A stretch of 16,450 bases of DNA from Bacillus sp. ISL-7 (GCF_018613065.1 NZ_JAGGQW010000083.1:1-16450), one strand, 5' to 3'. Positions 7,790-13,609 are shown, numbered from the stretch's first letter. The notes: generated by a model from the sequence alone, not told the origin. A program made the numbers and translations.

Positions 7790-8530
7790 TTAATGTGCAT
7801 TCATTTCTTCTACGATTTCTTTTCCACTTAAATTAGAAAAATAATAAGTTGGCCAATTGTCTAATTCATTTAAAAGAGTGACATGATCTTCATCTCCAAA
7901 ATAAATATGGTAATGTTCCGCTTTTGTTGGATAAATACTATGATCACTAAATTGAACATGTTTTGGGACACCATCTGCTTCTCCAACTAAATCAAATATA
8001 TAACGAACGCCTCTATTTCCAGATTCATAAGTCAAAATTTCGTATCCATGATACTTATATTCTCCTGTTTTTCCTTCTCCATTTTTATAAAATGTCATCG
8101 TATTATCTTTTATCACGATTCGTTCAATGTCTGTTTCATACCCAACTTTATAATATTCTTTGTACTCTTCTAAGGTTTTATCTTTCTTTGTTTCTACTTT
8201 TTTCTGTAAGACCTCATCTAAAGTTCCATTTAATAAGTATGGATAGACTGATTGCCAATCTCCTTCCCAATCTGATAATTCTCTATCTTCAACTTCGTCA
8301 TCTTCAAAGATCCCTGAATATATTTCTTTTTGTTTTTCATCATCGCCACTATGGTTATGATCATGGCTATGATTGGTACTGTCTGTAGATTCAGTATTGG
8401 AAGCAGAAGAAGCAGGTTCAGAATTAGAGGAAGCATTTTCGACGGGTGTATCTACTTTTTCTTGACAGCCTGTAAGGATTAAACCTAATAAGAAAAACAC
8501 AAGTATTGATTTGATAAGTTCCTTTTGCAT
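7790..8530 (-). CDS. ZinT-like zinc-binding lipoprotein
   Basis: This is a surface lipoprotein that probably captures zinc at the outer face of the membrane under zinc starvation. The signal peptide ends in LTGC, with lipid-modified Cys22. A Ser/Glu/Asn-rich linker with a histidine cluster (HSHDHNH, residues 54-60) follows. The ZinT domain fills about residues 70-246. The zinc ligands of E. coli ZinT have spacing H-x8-H-x-H; here H197, H206 and H208 in DHSIYPTKAEHYHIYFG match exactly. In other Firmicutes this domain is fused to the zinc ABC-transporter binding protein AdcA; here it stands alone with a lipid anchor. RBS is AAGGAG, 11 nt from ATG. Two Zur-like boxes flank the promoter, which supports the zinc assignment. 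Confidence 0.9.
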   Translation of the reverse strand: MQKELIKSILVFFLLGLILTGCQEKVDTPVENASSNSEPASSASNTESTDSTNHSHDHNHSGDDEKQKEIYSGIFEDDEVEDRELSDWEGDWQSVYPYLLNGTLDEVLQKKVETKKDKTLEEYKEYYKVGYETDIERIVIKDNTMTFYKNGEGKTGEYKYHGYEILTYESGNRGVRYIFDLVGEADGVPKHVQFSDHSIYPTKAEHYHIYFGDEDHVTLLNELDNWPTYYFSNLSGKEIVEEMNAH

Positions 8531-8568
8531 AAATAAAATCTCTCCTTTTCCTTTTTAATATCCAGTGA

Positions 8569-8589
8569 AAATCGTAACCATTACTATTT
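8569..8589 (-). promoter_or_regulatory. Zur box 1 (zinc-uptake repressor operator)
   Basis: The core TCGTAACCATTACTA matches the Bacillus Zur 7-1-7 consensus TCGTAATNATTACGA at 12 of 14 defined positions, with A/T flanks. It lies just downstream of the predicted transcription start, where bound Zur would block transcription. Confidence 0.75.
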
Positions 8590-8600
8590 ACACTTTTATG

Positions 8601-8629
8601 AATATACTATGTTTTAAATTTTCCGTCAA
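8601..8629 (-). promoter_or_regulatory. Sigma-A promoter of the ZinT-like gene
   Basis: On the minus strand, -35 TTGACG (8629-8624), a 17-bp spacer and -10 TATATT (8606-8601). The predicted start is near 8594. It sits exactly between the two Zur boxes. Confidence 0.8.
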
Positions 8630-8632
8630 TAT

Positions 8633-8653
8633 AAAACGTAATGATTATGATTT
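8633..8653 (-). promoter_or_regulatory. Zur box 2
   Basis: The core ACGTAATGATTATGA also matches 12 of 14 defined positions of the Zur consensus. It ends 4 bp upstream of the -35 hexamer. Confidence 0.7.
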
Positions 8654-8862
8654 GTTCTATTTTGTAATTTAATAAAAAATGGAAAGTAAATAATTAAACA
8701 AATTGCCTATCGTCAATGTTAGCGAGTAAGGGAGCACTTTATTTTCGTTGTCGTTTCCTGGAGTTTGTCATCGAAGAGTAAAAAGGGAGAATTAAATGTA
8801 ACTGAAGTAAATTCATATTATGTTTAGAAATACCTATTTAAAGGGAATGGAATGGAAGTCTT

Positions 8863-8961
8863 ATGAGGGAATCAAAGAGATTGACGGAACTGTCCAAATT
8901 ACCAGATTCAAAAACAGAAAAATTATATGATTGTTTTACTCTTATTTCCTCACAAATCTAA
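8863..8961 (+). CDS. Possible 32-residue peptide
   Basis: ATG 8863, with GGAAG a few bases upstream, opens 32 codons: MRESKRLTELSKLPDSKTEK, then LYDCFTLISSQI and TAA. It is basic at the N-terminus with one cysteine. An overlapping frame (ATG 8847) also stays open for 27 codons, so the coding frame is uncertain. I do not recognise either product. The residue pattern (LTELSKLPDSKTEKLYD) looks protein-like, hence this low-confidence entry. Confidence 0.25.
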   Translation: MRESKRLTELSKLPDSKTEKLYDCFTLISSQI

Positions 8962-8994
8962 TAACACGATTTATTAATTTCCAATAAAAAGCAC

Positions 8995-9023
8995 CTGACA
9001 AATGTAACCGCTTCCATTAATAT
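8995..9023 (+). promoter_or_regulatory. Sigma-A promoter of the small CxxC gene
   Basis: -35 CTGACA (8995-9000), 17-bp spacer, -10 TAATAT (9018-9023). The spacer contains a cre site. Confidence 0.75.
9003..9016 (+). promoter_or_regulatory. Catabolite-responsive element (cre), CcpA operator
   Basis: TGTAACCGCTTCCA matches the cre consensus TGWAANCGNTNWCA at all but one defined position. It lies entirely within the promoter spacer, a position expected to give repression by CcpA. Confidence 0.7.
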
Positions 9024-9056
9024 AGAAAGTAAGAAATAGGAGAGGGGATACAAACA

Positions 9057-9188
9057 ATGGAACTTTTATTAGAACAATGTGAACATAACCAGTCGGAAGA
9101 ACCTTGTGAAGAGTGTACCCCAAAAAAAGAAAGAGAAGAGAATTACGATATCTCTGAATATGATTATCATAAAAGATTGTGGTTTTAA
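9057..9188 (+). CDS. Small acidic CxxC protein, unknown function (43 aa)
   Basis: ATG 9057 follows AGGAGAGGGG at good spacing. The 43-residue product begins MELLLEQCEHNQSEEPCEEC and ends in NYDISEYDYHKRLWF. It has a Cys-x2-Cys pair (residues 17-20) plus Cys8 and His10, a possible small metal site (C-x-H ... C-x2-C), and is strongly acidic apart from a short KKER stretch. I do not recognise a family. The well-formed sigma-A promoter with a cre site in its spacer argues that it is a genuine gene repressed when good carbon sources are present. No terminator follows immediately; the nearest is at 9351. Confidence 0.6.
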   Translation: MELLLEQCEHNQSEEPCEECTPKKEREENYDISEYDYHKRLWF

Positions 9189-9233
9189 TATAAAGAGAGC
9201 TTCCTTTAGAAGTTGTTTTAGAAAGGGTAGTTG

Positions 9234-9261
9234 TTGACGGAAAAAATGACATAGATATAAG
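9234..9261 (+). promoter_or_regulatory. Possible sigma-A promoter
   Basis: TTGACG (9234-9239), 16-bp spacer, TATAAG (9256-9261). No gene follows; the next structure is the terminator at 9351. Confidence 0.45.
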
Positions 9262-9285
9262 AAATGTGTTGATTTTCTTCTTCAG

Positions 9286-9306
9286 CTAACGGGTACAAGA
9301 GTTTAA
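9286..9306 (+). repeat. Short intergenic module, upstream type
   Basis: CTAACGGGTACAAGAGTTTA matches the copies at 10378 and 12191 (core AACGGGTGCAAGAGTTGAA). As in the others, a terminator hairpin follows. Confidence 0.5.
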
Positions 9307-9350
9307 CACCCTGTTACTATTTTGGTGGTTATTAGAAAAGAGTTAAACGA

Positions 9351-9380
9351 AGCAACACTCTTTAAAGGTGTTGCTTTTTT
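9351..9380 (+). terminator. Strong intrinsic terminator
   Basis: AGCAACAC (9351-9358) and GTGTTGCT (9368-9375) form a perfect 8-bp stem with a 9-nt loop and a T tract. Confidence 0.8.
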
Positions 9381-9439
9381 ACATATTTGAGCCACTGATT
9401 AAAAATATTTTCTATACAATTCTTGTCTAAGACTACCAC

Positions 9440-9769
9440 TTAATTGGGCATAAATTTTTGTAGTTTCACTCTTCTGGAACGTATACGTAGAGCTAAGCTG
9501 GATGGCTTTAGATTTTCACTTGACTTTGCCAAGTATTCTTTTAATTTGATAGTAGTAATGGTTTCGAGTTTTACATCCTCAAAATACCGTATCACCAACA
9601 ACGATTGAAGTTTATAGGACTTTAAAGTCTGTTGGAAGAACCCTTCAATTCGTTTATCAGATTCATAAATTTCCCAGGCTTTTGATAATAGCAAAATACA
9701 TCTCTCCCTAAAAATTCTATTTTTAGAGGAATTATTGACCTGATTATAAAATTTGATACAGTACGGCAA
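9440..9769 (-). pseudogene. Truncated tyrosine recombinase (phage integrase/XerD-like), N-terminal core-binding domain only
   Basis: The 109-residue frame contains the SAM-like core-binding domain of tyrosine recombinases: LLSKAWEIYESDKRIEGFF, then TLKSYKLQSLLVIRYFEDV, ITTIKLKEYLAKSSENLKPS and SLALRIRS. Full-length relatives run to about 300 residues and carry the catalytic Arg-His-Arg-Tyr residues in a second domain. Here similarity breaks right after RIRS and the frame ends in KLQKFMPN, so the catalytic domain is absent. The start region (MPYCIKFYNQVNN) does not look like a natural N-terminus and has no good ribosome binding site. This is therefore debris of an integrase gene, a sign of past mobile DNA here. 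The domain call is fairly secure. Confidence 0.75.
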
Positions 9770-9823
9770 TCTTCAACTATCGAGGCAGTTTTGTTGAACA
9801 GTATTAAATTACCATTAAATCTA

Positions 9824-9829
9824 TATAAT
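9824..9829 (+). promoter_or_regulatory. Possible -10 box for the OsmC gene
   Basis: TATAAT is perfect, but the region 17 bp upstream (GTATTA) is a poor -35. TTGAAC lies 24 bp upstream, too far for a standard promoter. Confidence 0.35.
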
Positions 9830-9872
9830 GTTATAAATGAATTATACACTCGTAAAAGAAGGAGGACTATAA

Positions 9873-10316
9873 ATGGGAGAGCATACGTTTCATTTTGAAG
9901 GAACTTGGGATGGTGGATACAAAGGAAAAGGACAAATTACTGTAGGGAATTTATCTACGGTAATTTCTAGAGCAAAATCTATGGACGGTCTTGGGGAAGG
10001 GACGAATCCTGATGAAATGCTTATTGGAGCAGCAGGTTCCTGTTTTTTAATGTCTCTTACTTATATCTTAGATAAAGGACGGATTCCAGTTGAGAGGCTT
10101 ACGGTTTCTTCAACAGGAACATTTTATGATGATAAAGATGGAGTTCACTTTGAAAGGCTTGTTCACCATCCTCATATCGTACTTTCAAAGGAAACGGGTG
10201 TTAATGCGGATAAGGTTCATAAATTTATCAAGTTAGCAGAAGACCGCTGTATGGTGTCAAACGCATTTCGCGGAAATGTAGATGTCATTGTTAAACCTAC
10301 AATTGAAATAATATAA
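9873..10316 (+). CDS. OsmC/Ohr family peroxiredoxin-like protein
   Basis: OsmC-fold proteins are cytosolic dimers that reduce organic hydroperoxides using two cysteines. This 147-residue protein has both: Cys57 in NPDEMLIGAAGSCFLMSL, at the start of the central helix, and Cys126 in LAEDRCMVSNAFRG. The N-terminus (FHFEGTWDGGYKGKG) resembles the general OsmC subfamily rather than classical Ohr. Length is normal. The start is ATG 9873 with GAAGGAGGA 6 nt upstream. It stands alone, with no OhrR-type regulator nearby. The substrate cannot be named from sequence. The two terminators that follow at 10405 and 10465 close the unit. Confidence 0.9.
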   Translation: MGEHTFHFEGTWDGGYKGKGQITVGNLSTVISRAKSMDGLGEGTNPDEMLIGAAGSCFLMSLTYILDKGRIPVERLTVSSTGTFYDDKDGVHFERLVHHPHIVLSKETGVNADKVHKFIKLAEDRCMVSNAFRGNVDVIVKPTIEII

Positions 10317-10377
10317 TGTGAAATATTTAATAATTTAAAATAAAACTGAGGAAGAGATTGTGAATAAATGTACTTAC

Positions 10378-10399
10378 ACTAACGGGTGCAAGAGTTGAA
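10378..10399 (+). repeat. Short intergenic module, upstream type
   Basis: ACTAACGGGTGCAAGAGTTG and the following AA are the best copy of the upstream module. It leads directly into the terminator at 10405. Confidence 0.55.
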
Positions 10400-10404
10400 G
10401 ATCC

Positions 10405-10433
10405 AGCCTCCAAAAATTCTTGGCGGCTTTTTC
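10405..10433 (+). terminator. Intrinsic terminator
   Basis: AGCCTCCAA pairs with TTGGCGGCT with one T-C mismatch, followed by TTTTTCTT. Confidence 0.75.
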
Positions 10434-10439
10434 TTATGC

Positions 10440-10463
10440 AGCTAACGGGGCAGAATTGTTTAA
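10440..10463 (+). repeat. Short intergenic module, downstream type
   Basis: AGCTAACGGGGCAGAATTGT and the following TTAA lie between two terminators and match the copies at 6705 and 12248. Confidence 0.5.
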
Positions 10464-10464
10464 G

Positions 10465-10492
10465 AAAAAGGACTGTTCGGCAGTCCTTTTTT
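10465..10492 (+). terminator. Intrinsic terminator
   Basis: AAGGACTG/CAGTCCTT is a perfect 8-bp stem, extended by A-T pairs, with a TTCGG loop and T6. It is the second terminator within 90 bp. Confidence 0.85.
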
Positions 10493-10585
10493 CATTACAA
10501 TTTTAAGTTAAAGGTCAGATTAGTTGGAATTAAATTATTTTCCAATGGAAACCATAAGCGAAAATGAGGGAAAAGGAGATTATTT

Positions 10586-11527
10586 ATGACCACGGATAAA
10601 GAATTAAATCCAATGAATGTGATGAAACCACTAAATATAAATCCAAAAATATCAGATGAGACCCAACCTTTTACGTCTTTTGAAATTGGTAAACTTTGGG
10701 CTACCTATATGGGAAACAGCATGTCCATTCAAATTTTAAGTTATTTTCTTCAACATTGCGAAGAAGAAAATGTTAGGATGCTATTAGAAAATGGTTTATC
10801 CTTATCTAAGGATTTCAAGCAGAGGATAGAAGGATTTTTTAAAAGGGAAAATTTTCCTAATCCAATTGGATTTACTAAAGATGATGTCAATCTTGGTGCT
10901 CCTCGTTTATACGCAGATGAATTTTATGTTCACTATTTAAAATATGCTGCAAAGGCAGGTTTGAGCCTTTACGCAGTAGCAGTTCCATTGTTAATGAGGG
11001 AGGATGTAAGAGAGTTCTTTATTTATTGTAATCAATGTACTACTGTCCTGTTAGGCCAAATTAATAATGTTTTAATGGAAAATAAATTTATTGCAAAACC
11101 TCCTATCATTCCGACACCAGATGGAATTGATAAAATTGAAAAACAAAGTTACTTAAATGGGTTTTTTGGAGATGTACGACCGTTACAGGCATTAGAAATC
11201 ATACATCTTTGGGATAACGTAGAGAATAACACAACAAGTATGGCATTATTAATGGGCTTTCATCAAATAGTTCAAGATGAAAAGGTAAGAGCTTTGTTTA
11301 AAAGAGGTATAGACATGACTGATAAAGCTGTAAAACAGTATAAGGAAAAACTTCACCTTGAACGTATACAATCACCTGAGTACCTAGACCATTTGGTTAC
11401 AACATCTACCTATCCTCCATTTTCCGATAAAATAATGCTGTTTCATAAAGTGGATATGTTTGCAATGAAGATAAGGGCATTTGGAAACTCACTGGCAGTA
11501 ACTGCAAGAAGAGATATCGATATGTAG
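10586..11527 (+). CDS. DUF3231 family protein, truncated by an in-frame TAG
   Basis: DUF3231 proteins occur in spore-forming Bacilli. They are built from two repeats of a helical, ferritin-like bundle and have no proven function. Both repeats are visible: EIGKLWATYMGNSMSIQIL (about residues 33-51) opens the first and EIIHLWDNVENNTTSMALL (about 203-221) the second. RBS AAAAGGAGATT precedes ATG 10586. The frame ends after RRDIDM at TAG 11525, 313 residues. The same frame then continues open for 35 codons, with the family's usual C-terminal end (DDGMNILIHKGWLESPP) before TAA at 11633. So the gene carries a nonsense mutation that removes the last helix. The rest is intact, so a shortened product may still be made. 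Confidence 0.85.
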   Translation: MTTDKELNPMNVMKPLNINPKISDETQPFTSFEIGKLWATYMGNSMSIQILSYFLQHCEEENVRMLLENGLSLSKDFKQRIEGFFKRENFPNPIGFTKDDVNLGAPRLYADEFYVHYLKYAAKAGLSLYAVAVPLLMREDVREFFIYCNQCTTVLLGQINNVLMENKFIAKPPIIPTPDGIDKIEKQSYLNGFFGDVRPLQALEIIHLWDNVENNTTSMALLMGFHQIVQDEKVRALFKRGIDMTDKAVKQYKEKLHLERIQSPEYLDHLVTTSTYPPFSDKIMLFHKVDMFAMKIRAFGNSLAVTARRDIDM

Positions 11528-11635
11528 TATATAAGAACTCTTATCAACATTGGCGGATTTGTCGATGATGGTATGAATATCTTGATTCATAAAGGTTGGT
11601 TGGAATCACCGCCAAAAGCGCATGATAGGGCTTAA
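11528..11635 (+). pseudogene. Detached C-terminal end of the DUF3231 gene
   Basis: This directly continues the upstream frame after TAG 11525-11527. It encodes YIRTLINIGGFVDDGMNILI and HKGWLESPPKAHDRA, then TAA. The DG-x-N-I-x-I-x-x-GWLE-x-PP pattern is the normal end of DUF3231 proteins, so the stretch was once translated as part of that gene. Confidence 0.75.
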
Positions 11636-11675
11636 GAAACAATTAGAAAGCTTGAACAACATCAAATGACAGCTG

Positions 11676-11871
11676 GTCGAAAGAGATTTTAGAAAAGGAA
11701 TAGAGCAATTTGGGAACAGTAAAGAAGCGTTGTTATGGAGTATTGCACTCCCCGGATTCGGTCAATTTCTAAATGGTAGACCTATAAAGGATATTGCCAG
11801 TATAGCTTCCAATACTATTTGTGATACCTGGATTAGTTGTCGGGTTAATAATAAATAAATTGATTAAATAA
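11676..11871 (+). pseudogene. Frameshifted remnant of a small membrane protein
   Basis: One frame gives VERDFRKGIEQFGNSKEALL and then WSIALPGFGQFLNGRPIKD. The LPGFGQxLNG...K pattern is typical of small two-span membrane proteins of the TM2-like kind. The hydrophobic continuation lies in another frame from 11806: LPILFVIPGLVVGLIINKLI, then K and TAA 11869. No ribosome binding site or start codon precedes the first part. Taken together this is a decayed gene with at least one frameshift and a lost 5' end. The family is inferred from a short motif only. Confidence 0.5.
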
Positions 11872-11909
11872 AAGGTGGGTGATCTCCCTCTTATTTGCAA
11901 GTGTAAAAT

Positions 11910-12158
11910 ATGATTGAATTTAAAAATGGTAAAGAATATTGGAACGGAAGTAAGTGTGATTGTAATTTTGTATTTCGTAAATTAGCAGATATGTACCCTC
12001 AAGATTATGAGCGATATATAAATGAATCAATAGAATTCAAAAAAAAACATACAGTTCTACACTGCTCGACTTGTCATTATGAGTAGGTACATAATGAAAC
12101 CGATATATCTACCGCTCAATGTCCTTCCTGCAAATCATTGGAGTTTAAAAAATTATAA
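11910..12158 (+). pseudogene. Zinc-ribbon protein interrupted by an in-frame TAG
   Basis: ATG 11910 opens a frame with a Cys-x-Cys pair (residues 16-18) and HCSTCHYE (Cys52, Cys55), then TAG at 12084. The same frame continues with VHNETDISTAQCPSCKSLEF, then KKL and TAA 12156. The two C-x2-C knuckles on either side of the stop together make a standard four-cysteine zinc ribbon, so the TAG splits a domain. Relatives often have Trp after C-x2-C-x-Y-E, and TGG to TAG is a single change. No good ribosome binding site precedes the ATG. The intact protein would be about 82 residues, of unknown role. Confidence 0.65.
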
Positions 12159-12190
12159 GCCCATTATTAAAGCTTTGAATATATTTACAT

Positions 12191-12212
12191 AAGTAAAGGT
12201 GCAAGAGTCGTA
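12191..12212 (+). repeat. Short intergenic module, upstream type
   Basis: AAGTAAAGGTGCAAGAGTCG and the following TA are a diverged copy of the module at 10378, again leading into a terminator. Confidence 0.45.
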
Positions 12213-12216
12213 AATC

Positions 12217-12248
12217 AAGCTGTCATTCTGGCAGCTTTACTTTTTTTA
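12217..12248 (+). terminator. Intrinsic terminator
   Basis: AAGCTGTC (12217-12224) pairs with GGCAGCTT (12230-12237), with one G-U pair and a 5-nt loop. TACTTTTTTT follows. Confidence 0.8.
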
Positions 12249-12270
12249 CTAACTGAGCAGTTTAATTGAA
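12248..12270 (+). repeat. Short intergenic module, downstream type
   Basis: ACTAACTGAGCAGTTTAATT and the following GAA lie directly after the terminator and are nearly the same as the copy at 6705. Confidence 0.5.
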
Positions 12271-12290
12271 CAAGAAGTAGAAAAATGTGG

Positions 12291-12319
12291 TTGACCAATT
12301 TAATAATACATAATAAAAT
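12291..12319 (+). promoter_or_regulatory. Sigma-A promoter of the T-box/PPOX unit
   Basis: -35 TTGACC (12291-12296), 17-bp spacer, -10 TAAAAT (12314-12319). It lies about 20 bp before Stem I of the T-box. Confidence 0.75.
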
Positions 12320-12339
12320 TAAGAAAATTACAAAATCTT

Positions 12340-12576
12340 GAAACACAGTGACTGGGATTATTAAGGAACGTTTATTGTTTAGAGAGCTGTCGGCTGGTGA
12401 AAGACAGTCAATAAAGTCCCCAACTCGCCCACGAGTGGTAAGGCTGATATGTAAGTCTTAACGGTTGACATCCGTAATCAGTTATAAAGTGGATTTGTTG
12501 TAATAACAAATCAACAAGAGTGGTACCACGAAGGTTAAGCCTATCGTCTCTTATGAGATGGTAGGCTTTTTATTTT
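12340..12576 (+). promoter_or_regulatory. T-box riboswitch leader (tRNA-sensing)
   Basis: All the usual parts are present in order. Stem I upper arm TTTATTG/CAATAAA (12371, 12409) carries an AGAGAG bulge and the apical GGCTGGTGAAA loop closed by CTGTC/GACAG. Stem II is ACTCG/CGAGT (12423-12436), followed by a CTGAT/ATCAG element. Stem III is GATTTGTT/AACAAATC (12492-12512). The T-box sequence AGAGTGGTACCACG is at 12517-12530, then the terminator. The UGGU bulge fits a tRNA with discriminator A. The specifier is not resolved: GTC (Val) at 12416 or AAA/AAG (Lys) at 12413-12416 are candidates. Uncharged tRNA should allow readthrough into the PPOX gene. Confidence 0.92.
12537..12575 (+). terminator. 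T-box-controlled intrinsic terminator
   Basis: AAGCCTATCGTCTC pairs fully with GAGATGGTAGGCTT, including G-U pairs, around a TTAT loop. TTTTATTTT follows. Confidence 0.9.
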
Positions 12577-12607
12577 AAATAATTAGTGAGGCGAGGAGGA
12601 ATAGATT

Positions 12608-13153
12608 ATGGGAACAGTTTATTCATCAATACTTCCAAAACATGAGGAATTTATAAAAAAACAACGGATTTTTTTCGTTGGTTCAGCACCACTATCAACA
12701 GACGGACATGTTAACATTTCCCCTAAAGGTCATGATGTGCTAAGGATATTTTCACCAAATGAGGTCGCTTATTTAGATTTAACTGGTAGTGGAAATGAAA
12801 CAAGTGCCCATTTAATAGATAACGGTAGAATAACATTTATGTTCTTAGCTTTTGAAGGTCCCCCGATGATTTTACGTCTATACGGAAGAGGTAAGGTAGT
12901 ATTACCAGACTCACCAGAATGGGATGCCATGGCTAAGCACTTTGACATCCTACCTGGTTCTCGTCAAATAATTCATGCAAAGATTGAAATGGTAAAAACG
13001 TCATGTGGTTTTAGTGTTCCATTTTATTCATACAATGGTGAACGAGATACTCTTCAACAGTGGGCTACCAATAAAAGCGAACAAGACTTAAAAGAATATC
13101 GTAAAAAGAAAAATTCTATTAGTATGGATGGCATAGTTACACCAATTGGGTAG
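12608..13153 (+). CDS. Pyridoxamine 5'-phosphate oxidase family (split-barrel flavin-binding) protein
   Basis: The 181-residue protein has the PPOX/FMN split-barrel signature: RIFFVGSAPLSTDGHVNISP near the N-terminus, then YLDLTGSGNETSAHLIDNGR, and ITFMFLAFEGPPMILRLYGR. Such proteins bind FMN, F420 or haem; members of this subgroup are mostly annotated as pyridoxamine 5'-phosphate oxidase family without proven substrate, and it is distinct from PdxH. Start ATG 12608 has AGGAGG 8 nt upstream. It is the only gene behind the T-box leader, so it should be induced when a particular amino acid runs short. This is an unexpected client, because T-boxes usually control aminoacyl-tRNA synthetases or amino-acid biosynthesis and uptake. 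A terminator follows at 13210. Confidence 0.88.
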   Translation: MGTVYSSILPKHEEFIKKQRIFFVGSAPLSTDGHVNISPKGHDVLRIFSPNEVAYLDLTGSGNETSAHLIDNGRITFMFLAFEGPPMILRLYGRGKVVLPDSPEWDAMAKHFDILPGSRQIIHAKIEMVKTSCGFSVPFYSYNGERDTLQQWATNKSEQDLKEYRKKKNSISMDGIVTPIG

Positions 13154-13209
13154 AAGTTTATCTAGCCTTAATAACGTTTAAATAGTAATATTCCTTGTTT
13201 AGCAAACTG

Positions 13210-13243
13210 GGGCGATACTTCAAGAAGGAGGTCGCCTTTTTTC
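13210..13243 (+). terminator. Intrinsic terminator after the PPOX gene
   Basis: GGCGAT (13211-13216) pairs with GTCGCC (13231-13236), with one G-U pair, followed by T6. Confidence 0.7.
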
Positions 13244-13550
13244 TCTTTGCACAAGAAAGATTGTGAAATGTTGTACTTAAACTATCGAAGCAGGTTAGTG
13301 CAATAATCAGCCATATCATCAGGGGTCAAATTCCATAAGTTTAAAAGAATAAAGAGTATCAACCGATACTCTCAGGCTGTAGAGAAAGCAATAATCTATT
13401 ATATTCATACGTAGATTTGAATTATTATAAATTCCACTCCAAAATCGCCATTTGATCTTTATTCATCAATTGGGCCATTTTGTGGAAGATCACTTAATAA
13501 GGATTTATGTAAATGTTTCATCATAATACAGTTGTTTAATTCACATAAAA
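13244..13550. other. Intergenic gap with debris
   Basis: No intact gene is seen. ACTATCGAAGCAGGTTAGTG (13281) is a diverged copy of the downstream-type module. AGAGTATC-AACC-GATACTCT (13353-13372) is a perfect 8-bp hairpin; read on the minus strand it ends in TTTATTCTTTT and would be a terminator. Upstream of it on the minus strand, short open stretches such as KMAQLMNKDQMAILEWNL (ending at TAA near 13435) look like the end of a lost protein, which I cannot identify. Confidence 0.45.
13353..13372 (-). terminator. Perfect 8-bp hairpin, minus-strand terminator
   Basis: GATACTCT and AGAGTATC pair around a 4-nt loop. On the minus strand TTTATTCTTTT follows. Confidence 0.55.
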
Positions 13551-13594
13551 AAATAATAAAAGAACCATTGGTAATAATGATTCTTTTATTATTT
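13551..13594 (-). terminator. Long hairpin terminator of the SH3 pseudogene
   Basis: AAATAATAAAAGAA (13551-13564) and TTCTTTTATTATTT (13581-13594) are exact complements. On the minus strand a T7 tract follows, 16 bp after the pseudogene stop. Confidence 0.75.
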
Positions 13595-13609
13595 CATATG
13601 AAACTTTAA

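Larger units (their letters stand above)
9268..9380 (+). ncRNA. Candidate short non-coding transcript
   Basis: A promoter-like pair at 9234-9261 would start a transcript near 9268. A strong intrinsic terminator ends at 9380, giving about 110 nt without an open frame. Within it lies an intergenic module (9286-9306). No known RNA family is recognised. The RNA could equally be only the 3' tail of the upstream small gene's message. Confidence 0.25.

Noticed and set aside
7963..8436. 141-aa plus-strand and 68-aa minus-strand frames inside the ZinT gene
   Set aside because: They overlap a gene with lipobox, zinc ligands and Zur-regulated promoter. Their Leu/His/Phe-rich content is what antisense of that gene yields.
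8974..9252. 92-aa minus-strand frame
   Set aside because: It is antisense to the small CxxC gene and its promoter/cre, with no ribosome binding site.
9622..9849. 75-aa minus-strand frame overlapping the integrase remnant
   Set aside because: The overlapping frame carries the recognisable recombinase domain. This one shows no pattern.
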